Source: Rostrohypoxylon terebratum
Lineage: Eukaryota > Ascomycota > Sordariomycetes > Xylariales > Hypoxylaceae
NCBI GenBank assembly: GCA_022497145.1
Contig: MU385948.1
Span: 46,385 to 110,384, forward strand
DNA length: 64,000 nucleotides
Direction: 5' to 3'
Shown here: positions 21,971 to 33,206 of the stretch, piece after piece
Numbering within the stretch: the stretch's first letter is position 1
Layout of the letters: every line of letters starts with the position of its first letter
Notes under the pieces: generated by a model
What the model was told of the DNA's origin: nothing
Databases searched by the model: none
The model's input: only the letters and a program-made list of their open reading frames with translations
Made by a program: the position numbers and the translations under genes

Positions 21971-23266
21971 ATGATGGAAATCCAACCCAACGATATAGAG
22001 AAGGGGCACACGGAGTATGGGCGGATCGATAAACTTCAACAAGCTTACGGCCTCACCCGACTCATCCGAAACTCAATCCAGCCTCGGTATCCTCACTCTT
22101 CGAATACCCCAAATACTCTAAATATCCCTAGAACTCCTCCGGAGCGTCTCGCGCTGGCGTCTCCCGATTCATCCGATTCATCCGACAGCGCCTCCGCCTC
22201 GACCGTCCTATACTTAGCATACGGCGCCAACCTCTCTCAATCTGTGCTTGACCGGCACGATATTAAACCGATAAGCCAAATTAACGTGTCTGCGCCAACT
22301 TTCGACCTAGCTTTCGACTTGGCTGGAATCCCTTACTGGGAACCGTGTTTCTCCAACATAGCACCACGCAAGATCCCTAAACCTCCTATCGATCCGCCCA
22401 AACCACCTTTCGATCCACCGAAACCTCCGTTTGACCCCCCGAAATATCCGGGATCACTACTACCCTCGCTTCCGCCCGGCGTCCCCTCATGGAATAAGGG
22501 TCTATACGGCGTGGTCTACGAGTTGACAAGCGACGACTATCGCAAAATAGTCAAAGCAGAAGGCGGCGGGTCCGCATACAAGGACGTTCTGGCCCCAGTC
22601 CTCGCAATACCCCCGCCGATCAACATCCCCGAGAAGCCCCCTATACCCGAGTTACCGAAGCCGTTCGTGGCACATACGCTCTACGCGCCGCAGCTGCCTT
22701 CCTTCAAACCCCCTGGCGACGATGATGGGAATGCTTACAGTAACGACGACAACGATAGCGGCGGCGATGATGATCCGAGGGATAAGAAGTGGTGGCAGAA
22801 ATTACTGTTGCCTGTCCACCGTCCCGAAGGCTACCCACAACCGAGCGAACGGTACCTACAGTTGATCCGCGACGGAGCGCGTGAGCACTATCTCCCAGAT
22901 GACTACCAACACTACCTTGCGCAACTGCAATCCTACAAGATTACAACATGTCGGCAGGAGGTGGGGCGCTGGCTGCTCCTATTACTATGGTCACCAGTCT
23001 TCGCATTGATACTATTACTCGGCTATTTCTTAGCCGATAAGAAGGACGGCAAGGTGCCGTTGTGGCTGGGTGCTGCATCCGCCGTATTGGCCAATTTGCT
23101 GTGGAAGTCCTATGATGGGATTTTCAAGCCATTATTTGGGGATGGCGAGCGGACGATGGAAAATGATGATGATGACAATGATCTTATGAGAATAAGGCGT
23201 GGAGGCACAGTAAGAAATACACCTATAAGGAGCGACGAGAAAAATGCGTTACTTGGAGATTGGTAG
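21971..23266 (+). CDS. Gamma-glutamylcyclotransferase-like protein with C-terminal membrane helices, 431 aa
   Basis: Single-exon gene. Residues 81-89 (YLAYGANLS) and the downstream YGVVYELTSDDYRKIVKAEGGG (about 179-200 in total) are the two hallmark parts of the GGCT/BtrG fold; Glu197 is the likely catalytic acid. The family makes 5-oxoproline from gamma-glutamyl amino acids or related amides. Between the two parts lies a proline repeat (residues about 136-160, PPKPPFD units). After the domain come an acidic Asp/Asn/Gly linker (about 249-270) and two hydrophobic segments (about 334-353 and 364-378), so the protein is probably membrane-anchored near its C-terminus. It converges on GPD1 with 260 bp between the stops. 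Start: tandem ATGATG at 21971. Substrate unknown. Confidence 0.85.
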   Translation: MMEIQPNDIEKGHTEYGRIDKLQQAYGLTRLIRNSIQPRYPHSSNTPNTLNIPRTPPERLALASPDSSDSSDSASASTVLYLAYGANLSQSVLDRHDIKPISQINVSAPTFDLAFDLAGIPYWEPCFSNIAPRKIPKPPIDPPKPPFDPPKPPFDPPKYPGSLLPSLPPGVPSWNKGLYGVVYELTSDDYRKIVKAEGGGSAYKDVLAPVLAIPPPINIPEKPPIPELPKPFVAHTLYAPQLPSFKPPGDDDGNAYSNDDNDSGGDDDPRDKKWWQKLLLPVHRPEGYPQPSERYLQLIRDGAREHYLPDDYQHYLAQLQSYKITTCRQEVGRWLLLLLWSPVFALILLLGYFLADKKDGKVPLWLGAASAVLANLLWKSYDGIFKPLFGDGERTMENDDDDNDLMRIRRGGTVRNTPIRSDEKNALLGDW

Positions 23267-23526
23267 CACGATGATGCACGATGATGATAGATAGCATTGA
23301 TGATAATGAATTCCAGAGATCCTTTATTTGTTTCTAGTCCGGGATATCATGCTATAAGGCCCCGTCTAACCTATTGTCTACCGCAACCAATAATGAGTAA
23401 AACATCCGTGAACCGATTAATCGTTATCATATTCAAACAATAATCCTTATTATTCTCAGCCTATCTCCCCTTTTCCCTGTCGTGTTTGGCGCCTGTGATC
23501 GGATCCCCATGCCCCCTCGCCTAGAC

Positions 23527-24863
23527 TTAAGTCCTCGCGACGAGATCGGGGATATCATCAACCGTATTCCTACCCTCAAGGATATTATGCACAGCCGTGA
23601 ACAGAGGGTACTCCTGCTCCAGGTTCCTTCTCTTCAAGAACGAATTGACCTCGGCAGCCGTGCTGGTACCTTGCAACTTCTGGCCGTTGAGCTCCGTCTG
23701 CTCGACCTCCTGGACAGAAATGCCCTTCTCGACGGCCTTCTTGGCACAGCGGAAGTTACGGCCGCCGCTGCAACTGGTGATGAGGTCGGCGACGCCGGCG
23801 CTTTCCTCGGTGAAGGTGCCGGTGGAGATGGTCTCGCCGAAGAACTCGTGCCCGAACTTGACCATCTCGAGCAGCCCGACCCGCATGATGGCCGCCTTGG
23901 CGTTGTCGCCCCAGCCCCGGCCGTCCACGAAGCCGGCCGCGAGGGCGACGATGTTCTTGAGCGCGCCGCCGAGGGAGACCCCGGCGACGTCGGACACCAT
24001 GCGCACGTGGAAGTAGGGGCGGTGGAACAGCGTCTTGAAGGTCTCGTGGTCGAGCGGCGGGTACTCGGGAGGCACGGGCGTAAGCTTCGTCTTGCTGATG
24101 CGGCCCCGCACGTCTCGGTGCTGGGTCTCCGTCAGCGGCGTGATGCTGAGCTCCGACGCGCGAGGCGAGTCGCGGTTAGGGGTCGCGGACCGCGGCGTCG
24201 GGTTCCGCGACGGGGTCCGCGAGTTGTCCATCGGGGGCGGGTCGTAGGCTATGGTGGTCTCGGACCACTTCTCGGCCGCGATCTCGGACGCGATGTTCGC
24301 GCCTGACAGTGCGCCGCAGTAGATCCCGAGACCCTCGCCGATCCATTCTGAAAATAGGGATATGCCTTCGTCCGTGACATTGACACCCTTGATACAGGAG
24401 ATGCCCCGGGCGAAAGGCAGGATCTTGCCCTTGAGCTGGCCGCAGATGCGGTGGATGAACTGGTGGGGCAAGTTGAAGATGAGGATGGAGGAGTCGGCGA
24501 CGGCGTCTTCGAGGGAGGGGTTGGCGATTATGTTGGCGGGGAGTTTGATGCCGGGTAGGTACTTGATGTTCTCGTGGTGTTGGTTGATGATGTTGGTAAG
24601 TTTCTGCGTCGTGCCCTCGTATGTTACCTCTTCCTCATACACCCACATCTGAACATTCTCTTCGAATAAATCCGGGTGTTCCTTGGTGTTCTGGGCAACG
24701 ATCTTGGAGATTGTCGAACCCCTGTGATTATGTCGTCATTAGCGTCCAGAGCTTGGGGGGGAGACCAGATAAGACAATAAGACACGACTCACCAGTTACC
24801 GGAACCGACCACGGTTACCTTATGTTTTTTGGTGCCGTTGGCACTTAAGAGACCCGGAGCCAT
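23527..24863 (-). CDS. GPD1: NAD-dependent glycerol-3-phosphate dehydrogenase (GPD1), 2 exons
   Basis: Reduces dihydroxyacetone phosphate to glycerol 3-phosphate with NADH, for lipid synthesis, redox balance and osmolyte production. Exons 24863-24793 and 24721-23527 join in phase to 421 residues. The NAD-binding motif [15 protein letters not shown] spans the intron. [21 protein letters not shown] and [14 protein letters not shown] (catalytic Lys about 281) are clear, and [17 protein letters not shown] follows. It has an insert of about 60 residues (about 184-243; 24064-24243) absent from yeast Gpd1, rich in Ser, Thr, Pro and Arg, with TP/SP at about T193, T199, T204, S209, T218 and T238. Upstream DNA is pyrimidine-rich on the coding strand. 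It converges on the GGCT-like gene. Confidence 0.96.
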
Positions 24864-26141
24864 AGTAGAAAAATGTGAAAATTGGAACTGAGAGAATTGT
24901 ACAGAGTTGAAAGGAGTACAGGTAGAAGAGAAAAATGGCTTTGATAAAACTTTGGCGTGGGCGGGGAATCTCAACGATGCAGCAACGGGGTATCTCAAGT
25001 ATCTCAACCGATAAAATAATTTCATAAGAGCTATGTAAGAATTGAAAATCCACAAAGGTTGAGGACGCAGATCAGTTTTTAAATAGTGATTGGCAATTGG
25101 CGAATGCTTCAATGTCCTGAAAATCAAATCACTCTTACAGGTTCATGTGACAGCGAGGAAGCAGAAAAGGTATCGTATACATCAAATCGGACAGACCGAG
25201 GCGCCTGGAGGCAGTAAAAATCCATGGCAGGTGCCACGGAATAGTGACACATGAGAAGGCTCACCGCCTGCCCTTTCTAGCTGAGAGTACCCATTTCTAA
25301 ACTTGAAACGGCTAGATCGTATCCAGTCAACTGGATCAGCACAAGTGAAGACTTCTCTAGCGGCAAACTTCGGGGCGTGAGGGCGTCAGGGCGTCGGGGC
25401 GTCAGTGAGTCAGGGCGTGAGGTAATACTTAGGACATAATTAGGTAACGTTCTTGTGATGTATTAGATGGATCCGAGGCAAAAAGTTTTTATAGGTTTCC
25501 AAATATTGATAGCGAGGTTGCCAAAGAAACCGAGTTAATCAGGTTAACCGGGTTTATTATAATCTATAAATATCCTATCGGATTTCTCCTCAAGCCTCAG
25601 GAACAGTTCGTTACATTGGAAGTAAAAAAAACCTCGGCAGCACTACTTTAAAAGAGACAAACCGAGGACTTCCGACAAATTACTATGTACATTGTAAGTT
25701 CCTCGTGCTTCATCATAACAACAATATTAAATCTCTCACTTTCATATTTATCAGCCTTTATAAGGTAAAGTCGAAAAAATAGTTCTTGAATCCTATCTGC
25801 GTGATTTATATATCTGTTTGAAATGTACAGATAGCGCATCGTATGTGCTTAACTAAAATTGCTTCGATAGTGGAGGATCCATTAGCATTAGGGCAGGCAG
25901 GTCTTGGCATGAAATAATTACCCCCACCTTATTTCTTCCCTAGGACCTAGGGTCCTAGGTTAGGTCCTAGCTGGAGGTGTTCTTCCCTAACCCATCTACA
26001 GCATAGATACTTAAAACATTAGATATCAACGTAACTCCCGATCACAAGCTCTTCAGAATTCAGTATCTCAGATTCAATTTACAGTATAGGATCATTGATT
26101 TTCCCTATTCCTTATGTTTTGTCTTCCCATCATTCCCCTTT
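24864..26141. other. GPD1 upstream region
   Basis: Contains the GPD1 promoter and leader, a GGGCGTCAG-type repeat (25371-25422) and a palindromic CCTAGGACCTAGGGTCCTAGG cluster near 25940-25970, here named by its CCTAGG units. No gene seen; 25480-25850 is AT-rich. Confidence 0.45.
25371..25422 (+). repeat. Imperfect tandem repeat of about 9 bp (GGGCGT(C/G)AG)
   Basis: About five imperfect copies of GGGCGTCAG/GGGCGTGAG in a row, about 0.5 kb upstream of the GPD1 start. GC-rich in an otherwise AT-leaning stretch. May only be slippage; a regulatory role is possible but unsupported. Confidence 0.6.
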
Positions 26142-26980
26142 TCATGTCACACCACTGGCAATATCTTTCTGGGCTTGCAGAGTTAGGTTGACAACCTCAA
26201 CTACCATATGTCTCCTCTCCTGATCCAGTTGGTCACCGTTAACTCCATCTTGATACCAAACAGTAGAATATACTTCGAAACCGTCAGACGGCTGTCCGTA
26301 GTCGCTTCCATTAACCGGGCGAACAGCAACATGCAGCACGCCGAACCTCGTCCCGTCGCGTAGGTTCTTGTCACCGGCTTGCTGAATGGGAAACTCCGGC
26401 AATGGTCTCAGGAACGGATCCTTGGCACGGTCCGGTGTATCGAAGTTGGGGATGGTGAAGTTGGTAGTTACGCCACCCCATCCCTCAAGGAGAGTTCCGT
26501 CCCATTCACGACCGTCTCCTTCACGTAATGCTCGGGTTCGGTCGCCAAGTTGGCCTTGCCGGCATTTGAGGACGCATACCAAGACGCGAACGACAGGTAC
26601 GTCACGTTGGGTAGGAAAATAACAGTCCGCGCATCGGCAGATACCCATGAATTGTTATGGGACTTGTCAATAGCATACTTCCAAAACTTGTCTGCGTCGG
26701 CTGCGTCTGGTAGCAGCATTGTCCTGGGCTTCTCGGAGCCGAGAGACTGTTTAAGTTGGAGCACCGCCGTAACATTGTCCGGGGAGAGCTTAGGGAGATG
26801 TTCGGAGCCTAGACGCTTCATGACCAGGGCGAGGGCGCCATTTGCGGCGTCGTGCTCATATTGGCTCTTTGGTAGGTCCTCGTTGGGTCCGGATAGAAAG
26901 TATTTGTATCCATTGATGGTTTCATTCAGGGCCGTTGCCCCAAGGGCGAGAGTAGAGAGGCAGAGTATTTTCTTCAACAT
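26142..26980 (-). pseudogene. Secreted fungal protein gene with an apparent frameshift
   Basis: Two overlapping - strand frames together look like one gene. The first starts at ATG 26980 with a signal peptide (MLKKILCLSTLALGATAL) and runs through FLPNVTYLSFASWYAS and EPEHYVKETVVNGTE before a stop at 26468. The second frame continues with LLEGWGGVTTNFTIPNFDTP, LRPLPEFPIQQAGDK, LRDGTRFGVLHVAVRPV and ends QKDIASGVT at 26142. The switch lies at about 26485-26505 and needs one base inserted or two removed; no plausible intron fits. I recall this arrangement from uncharacterised secreted fungal proteins but know no function. Everything else is intact, so it may be a recent pseudogene or a sequencing error. 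Confidence 0.7.
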
Positions 26981-29900
26981 AATGCCCGAGAAGAGATATG
27001 ACAATTGCTTGACTCGTCCCAATGAACGGTTGAATACACCAGATGGAGACTTCTCCTTAGTTAACTTAAATATCTTGTATTTACGTGTGCTAAGGGATAA
27101 CTAAGTTATAGAATTGCCAAAGTTAAGTACTCTAGATTGTGTACCTACACTCGTGACACCGAACCACTCCCCCGAGCAATGCCGTGCCATATGGAGACCG
27201 TGAGTAAGGACAAGACTTTGCTTTTGGTGATATAATATCCACCTTAGCAAACCGCCCGTTAGCAGTGGGATCATACAGGATTTGCACACAGACGAACTGG
27301 TACTGTTCCAAGCACCTGACCAACGCCGCCAAGGACAGTTAACTATATTGACTCCATTTAACTCTCAACTACCCAGTATTTAATTCTCCAGTTCTTATAA
27401 TCGGTTGAATTTTGACGTCCTTTCCAAGTTACTAACATCGATCCCACTTCCAACTCTCTGTCATACACCGAATCAGCCGTAAAGATCCATATACCAAAAA
27501 TCGGAGTTAATAACCCCAAACATGGCAAATCCAATATTCAGACGATAGTGAGCGTGATATTGGTGTTTGCTTTCCCCATTCAGCCGCTTGGGTGTCTTCT
27601 TCCCTTTCAAGTCACTAATTCCAACGTACTTAATGTGAAAGCTTCCCTAGATAATTCGTCACCACCATCCGAAGCCCTTGCGTCGAAAATAGGCGAAGCA
27701 TCTAATAGGTAGCAGAGCTCAATCATTGATGTGGAACTTCTATCTAACTGTGTACAACTGCTCTCGTCATCTCATCGTATTTGAACCGCTTAGACTTGGT
27801 CATTGACCGTGGCTGTATAACAGATCGTTAAACAGATTCGAGACACGGCGTGTTGATTGCTTCTGCGTAAATAATCAAACTTGTAGCACCTCTGTAAATG
27901 TATGTTCATTGATATTAAATATGATAGATCAAAAGCGAGAAGATCGTAAAACCACATTGAACTCGGCATTTCCCACCTGGGCATGAGCCACAACTTGAGC
28001 CATGAACATAGTGCCACGCTCTGCGAAGTTAGTTGCCTGACGTAAGTGCATAATCCACATAAACGAGACACTATTGAACTTGCTCTGAGTAAATGGAATA
28101 GAGAGTGGAATGATGATGATTGTCATGTTCGTTGGCAAGTTCTCATGTACACGATTTAAGCTTCCCGATATGCAGCGAGCTAGATAGACAGTACGGTTGG
28201 GTAATTTTGTCGGCGGTCTCAAATACTCATTAAAAAGTATTGAATCTAAAGGATTTGTTATTTCGATGCGAAGGTCTCCGAACCTTGGAACTCAATTCAT
28301 ATGAAACATTTTGATTCTTGGCCGACATATACACGTAAATGAACTCACAAAACGATTACCCTCGAACGAGGTGCAAGTATTGGCGGCCTGGAAGTCGGAT
28401 GGGGCGGGCTATTTTGACTCAGCAGACGTGCGAAGAAACGTTAGATTTCCTGCACGTTTCGCAGAGTAATGCCGTGGCCCCAGGTTCCTAGATGTGGTTA
28501 TCTTTTACGCTAACAGGAACTCGGTGGTGCTGCATGGCTCGCTCGTAGCCAGTTTTGAGGTGATATCATGGCCCACGGACAAAGGCGAGACTTTTTTTTC
28601 TAGAGGCTTAGACATCCCGATCTACATCTCCAACCTCCCGAAAAAAATCTCTGGGAGAAGATGCAAGTTCCACCTCAGCTGCGCCGAAGTCAAGTAACAG
28701 AATCACTGCGACTAGCTATCTTAAACCTAATAGGTTAATATCAATACCTCTTAGTTCCTGCATGCTGCGTCAGCACAATCACGTTCATAAAAAGAAAAGG
28801 AAAGGAGCCTGGCAACCTGGCAACCTGGCAAATCGCGCATATGAGGGATAGTTCTTTGCCTGTCTCGATTGCTGACAAGGTTTCATTGCGCTGTCGGTCT
28901 AGATGAGGGTTATATTATATCTTGGTACAGTTGTAATGCATACCTAAGCAGTTTGACGTCGTCATAGATTTCCGTTTGCTATATCCGTGAGCAATCGGCA
29001 GTTGAGGTTCATTCATCTGTAGTTTTCCTGAAAGAGAGAGAGAGAGAACTTGGAAAGACACCGAACACCAGACGGTGTTTCAATTCCCCTATATTTCAAG
29101 TGAGTTGAAACTACCCTCGAAATATTATCCTAAACTTTATTATTAAAGCTCTACCCTAAAAGTTAATCATTAAGTTCATGTTACTATTCCTACTACGAAG
29201 GTCGCGGCCAAAAGTCTTGCACATGAGCTAGACCTTGACTGGTCTGTGCGCACTTACGTAACCAGATGCGGGACACTGTATTAATTCCTAAGGTCAGGCC
29301 TTTCAGCGCTTTACTCACTATAATCTAGTGGATTAGGCTGCTAGAATTTAGTGGGTATTTGGTTAGTCTAGTTGATTGAGCCACTGAAACCAGCAGTCAC
29401 AGTAAATAGTCTTTTCAATTCATACGGTAGTCTCCACTTTTAGCCACTTGTAAGATGTGCAAGACTTTTGGCCGCGACCTTCGTAATAGTATAAAGAATG
29501 GACCAATGGACCAATGAAGCAACAACCATTACATAACACGAGTTACACGAGTTATTAGATAATCGGATTGATGACAAAGATGACAAAAGGACCAGGACCC
29601 ATCTAAATTTCGAGCCGTTATCTGGTCCCGGCTTTCCGACACAATTCTATTCGTCGTTCGTTGTTGATCTGCAGCATCTACTCGACAAGCTTGCAACCAG
29701 TCGACGATAACTTTGGTCGAGTTGAAAGATAAGTCCTATCGCAGACGATGACCTCATTGTCATATTGGCTTGAGAGTTTCAGGGCTGTCATCTACTAGGT
29801 ATGCTGTACAGACAGCTGAACCTGGGAGTCCGATTTATAGAGTTGAGTTGCGCAGTGCCAAGACTTTTTGGAACCAATTAACGCCACGCCATTATCTCAA

Positions 29901-30349
29901 TATTACCAATTTACCGCAACTTTACAGCATAGGTAACTACCGAGTATATTACTTGAAAGGAACTTATTAATGGAAGAAAACTTTCCTAACCATTTCCCGT
30001 TTGTTGGTGTCCCGAGGGCCCGAGTCCCGAGTCTCAACTTCTTATTATTATTACTATTACTAACATTGTGTTGTCAATTACCAAGGTCCAAAATACCAAA
30101 ATATCAATCCGATCAAATACAACTAAATCCTATTACTACAACCAAATACCGGGATCGATAACCTTTTAATTACCTATTGGTCAATCTCTCGCCGTCATAT
30201 CTGTTACATCCATGTCCATCATCTTCTAGCTTGCATATGCTCCAAACAGTCCACTATTTTCTATTACGTTTCTCTTCTCTATCAACACCAAAACCTTTTC
30301 TTAACCCCGTTTCACATAATCCAATTTGCTGCCGTGAAACAAGATTATT
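26981..30349. other. Gene-poor 3.4 kb region
   Basis: No gene supported. Holds the MITE at 29194-29485, a tandem CTGGCAAC repeat near 28810-28832 and a GA run near 29034-29047. Bases 29900-30349 are the promoter and leader of the regulator starting at 30350, with pyrimidine-rich blocks. Short ORFs near 27790-28222 (-) are not recognisable. Confidence 0.45.
29194..29485. mobile_element. Tc1/mariner-type MITE, 292 bp including TA target duplication
   Basis: Bases 29194-29224 and 29455-29485 are perfect 31-bp inverted copies. Each outer end is TA, so the element proper is 29196-29483 with 29-bp inverted repeats flanked by a TA duplication, the target of Tc1/mariner transposases. The core of the repeat, GCGGCCAAAAGTCTTG, resembles Tc1-family terminal repeats as I remember them. 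The interior has no ORF for a transposase, so it must depend on one elsewhere. The perfect repeats suggest recent insertion. Confidence 0.85.
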
Positions 30350-33206
30350 ATGGACGGTCCCGATCTATCGGGTTTAAGACCACAAGCCGCTTTGAGTTCT
30401 GGACTTCCTTTTCCAGATTCCACTCTGCCTCCTTCTGCCTCGGCTAAGAAGAAGTCGAAGAGGGGCGCCAACCCGTCCACCCAAAAACGTCGATGCGTCA
30501 GCACGTACGTCTTCGTCTTAATCTTAATTCTTAATTCTCAACTCTAAACTCTCGCTCCTCACTTTCCACTCCTACCTTAGTTACATCTTACGGATTTGAC
30601 AGTAGTATCCCGTGTTGACCATGTACCAGTGCCTGTATAGCTTGCCGACGGCGGAAATCGAAATGCGACGGCGCCCTCCCAAGTTGCGCTGCGTGCGCGA
30701 GCGTCTACGGTACCGAGTGCATCTACGATCCGAACTCGGATCATCGTCGCAAAGGCGTATATAGAGAAAAGGTCGATAGCATGAAAGCTCAAAACTCTAC
30801 CCTCCAGATTCTTATCGAAGCCATACTCAACGCAGAGGAAGACGATGTCCCCGAAATAGTAAAGAGGATACGAACCTGTGACAGCTTAGATGCCGTGGCT
30901 GAATCGATACTCAAACAAGAAGAGTTTGGTAGTGGGCAAGGACTGGAAGAAGACGAAGAAGTAGGAAATGATTACACTCCGGGAATGCCCATTGAGGGCG
31001 AGAGAGACCTTGCTCGTAAGATGGGTGAACTAAGGGTAGAGAACGGATCGACGCGCTTTATCGGCGGTACGTCCCATCTTATACATTGGGATATACACGG
31101 CACACCTAATCCGGAAAATGAGAATTGCAATGCCAACGCGGCTGACGTCGACCCTATCACCAGTTGGTCCGATGTCACAAAAGACCCGGATGTCGTCATA
31201 CATCTCCTCAACATGTACTTCAACTGGCACTATCCATATTTCACTACGCTTTCACGATCCCTTTTCTATAGCGACTTTCTAAAGGGGAAATCGAATATCT
31301 CGCCAAACAAGACAGCTTATTGTTCGCCACTGCTAATAAATGCTATGCTTGCCCTGGGCTGTCATTTCACAGACTCAGACTGTGCCTATGCTATCCCTGG
31401 TGACAGTTGGACCAAGGGTGACCATTTCTTTGCCGAGGCTAAAAGACTCATCATCGACCACGACGAGTATGAAAAGCCTCGCTTGACCACAGTTCAGGCG
31501 TTAGCCCTAATGTCTGTCAGAGAAGCAGGCTGTGGCCGAGAAGCTAAGGGATGGGTTTATAGCGGTATGAGTTTCAGAATGGCGCAAGATTTGGGCCTCA
31601 ACTTGGATATCGGAGGTGTCAAGGGCGACAACGAGAACCTCGATGAGCGAGAGATTGATGCACGAAGAGTCACTTTTTGGGGGTGTTTCTTGTTCGATAA
31701 ATGCTGGTCGAACTACCTGGGCCGACTGCCGCAGTTACCTAAAAATTCCTACAGTGCACCTAAATATGACGTTTTCCCGGACGAAGATGCCGAACCCTGG
31801 TGCCCATATACTGATACTGGCTTTGACGAACCAGCGAAACAGCCATCAAGAACCCGCACAATTGGCCTACAGCTGTCCAAATTGTGCGAAATTAGTAGCG
31901 ACCTCCTACTATTCTTCTACCACCCTAATCACATAGCACGATCAAGCGGCAAAACGGTCGAGCTCAAGAAGCTGAGCGAGCTACACCGACGACTCGAGGA
32001 CTGGCGCAAAGAGTTGCCGCTGGAGCTTGAACCTAAGGACGGTCAGCTGCCGAATGTCATCCTCATGCAGTAAGCCACTTTCTACAACCTCGACACTGAA
32101 GATATAAATTGACCAATTATAGCATGTTCTTCCACCTCCAATATATCCACCTCTTCCGACCCTTTCTCAAATACTCTCCGGCCACATCTCCCTTGCCACC
32201 TCACGTATCTCCGCGGAGAATGTGTACGGCAAATGCCGGTGCTATCTCCAAGTTAATGCGTCTCTACAAGAAGCTTTACAATTTACGCCAAATATGTAAC
32301 ATCGCAGTGTATATGTTACATTCTGCTTGTACAATACACATACTAAACCTACCGGAGAAGACCGCAAGACGAGATATCATTCATGGTGTAAAGCACCTCG
32401 AAGAGATTGCAGAGGATTGGCTTTGCGGACGCCGGACTCTTAGCATAATCAGTGTTCTTGCGCGGAAATGGAATGTTGAACTTCCTGAAGAAGCTTCGCA
32501 CGTTTTACAGCGTACGGATGAAAAATGGGGTACTTTCAAGACGTCTGATGTTCCTTCACCGCGGTCGCATAGGGCGATATCCCCCTCTTCCACAGCCACA
32601 CACGGTGTGTCGCCGAAAATTGAGCACAGCCCTACGGCTCATAACACTTCACCAGCCGCGGCTCCGTCTCCAAACGTTGGCATGGGCTCAGGTGTCTCAC
32701 CAGAGATCCTGAATAGCATAGCGCCGTCTCCAAGAAGCTTCCAATCCGATTTACAATTAGCACAACAAATAGTCGATAATGTTTCTATCATGGGCAATTC
32801 AATCCCGTCGGACGTTGATGGGCTAGACAATCCTGGTTGGCAGCAATCTTCGGTCACACAGCCTGTTTCAAGTTACCCACAACCTTTCACATCAGCTCCA
32901 ACCAATGCTAAGTCGAACCAAGCATCTCCAAGTATGAGGCGAAACCAACATCCTAGTTCTATATATGCGGTAGACGGACAAGACTGGTATCTCAAAGACG
33001 GTGTAAATTGGCAGTCTGGATTTGATACATGGAACATGGGGAATGCCCCATCCGGATCCAACGTATCTGATCCGTCCATGTTCATATTCGCCTCAAACTC
33101 ACCGACTAACAACTCCGGGCGGTCTCTCACTCCTATGGAACTGAGCTTCGAAAACCTCAACAACCTTTCCTCTACAGATGGATGGGACCTTACAAACTTG
33201 GAATAG
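30350..33206 (+). CDS. Zn2Cys6 transcription factor with fungal-specific domain, NirA/NIT4-like, 892 aa
   Basis: Exons 30350-30504, 30630-32069 and 32123-33206 join in phase. The first intron lies just before the zinc cluster ACIACRRRKSKCDGALPSC (Cys about 54, 57, 64, 71, then 74 and 82), preceded by a basic nuclear signal (KKKSKRG, QKRR). The linker DPNSDHRRKGVYREK and a helical dimer region follow. The middle homology domain (about 220-420) has the typical LINAMLALGCHFTDS, GWVYSGMSFRMAQDLGLNLD and RRVTFWGCFLFDKCW motifs. The C-terminal 250 residues are Ser/Pro/Asn-rich and probably activate transcription. Proteins of this kind are often labelled nitrate-assimilation regulator NirA/NIT4, but no nitrate gene is nearby, so I treat the target pathway as unknown. 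Confidence 0.92.

Noticed and set aside
23482..24306. 274-codon + strand ORF across GPD1
   Set aside because: Low-complexity Arg/Gly/Leu-rich translation opposite the GC-rich GPD1 exon; a shadow of the real gene.
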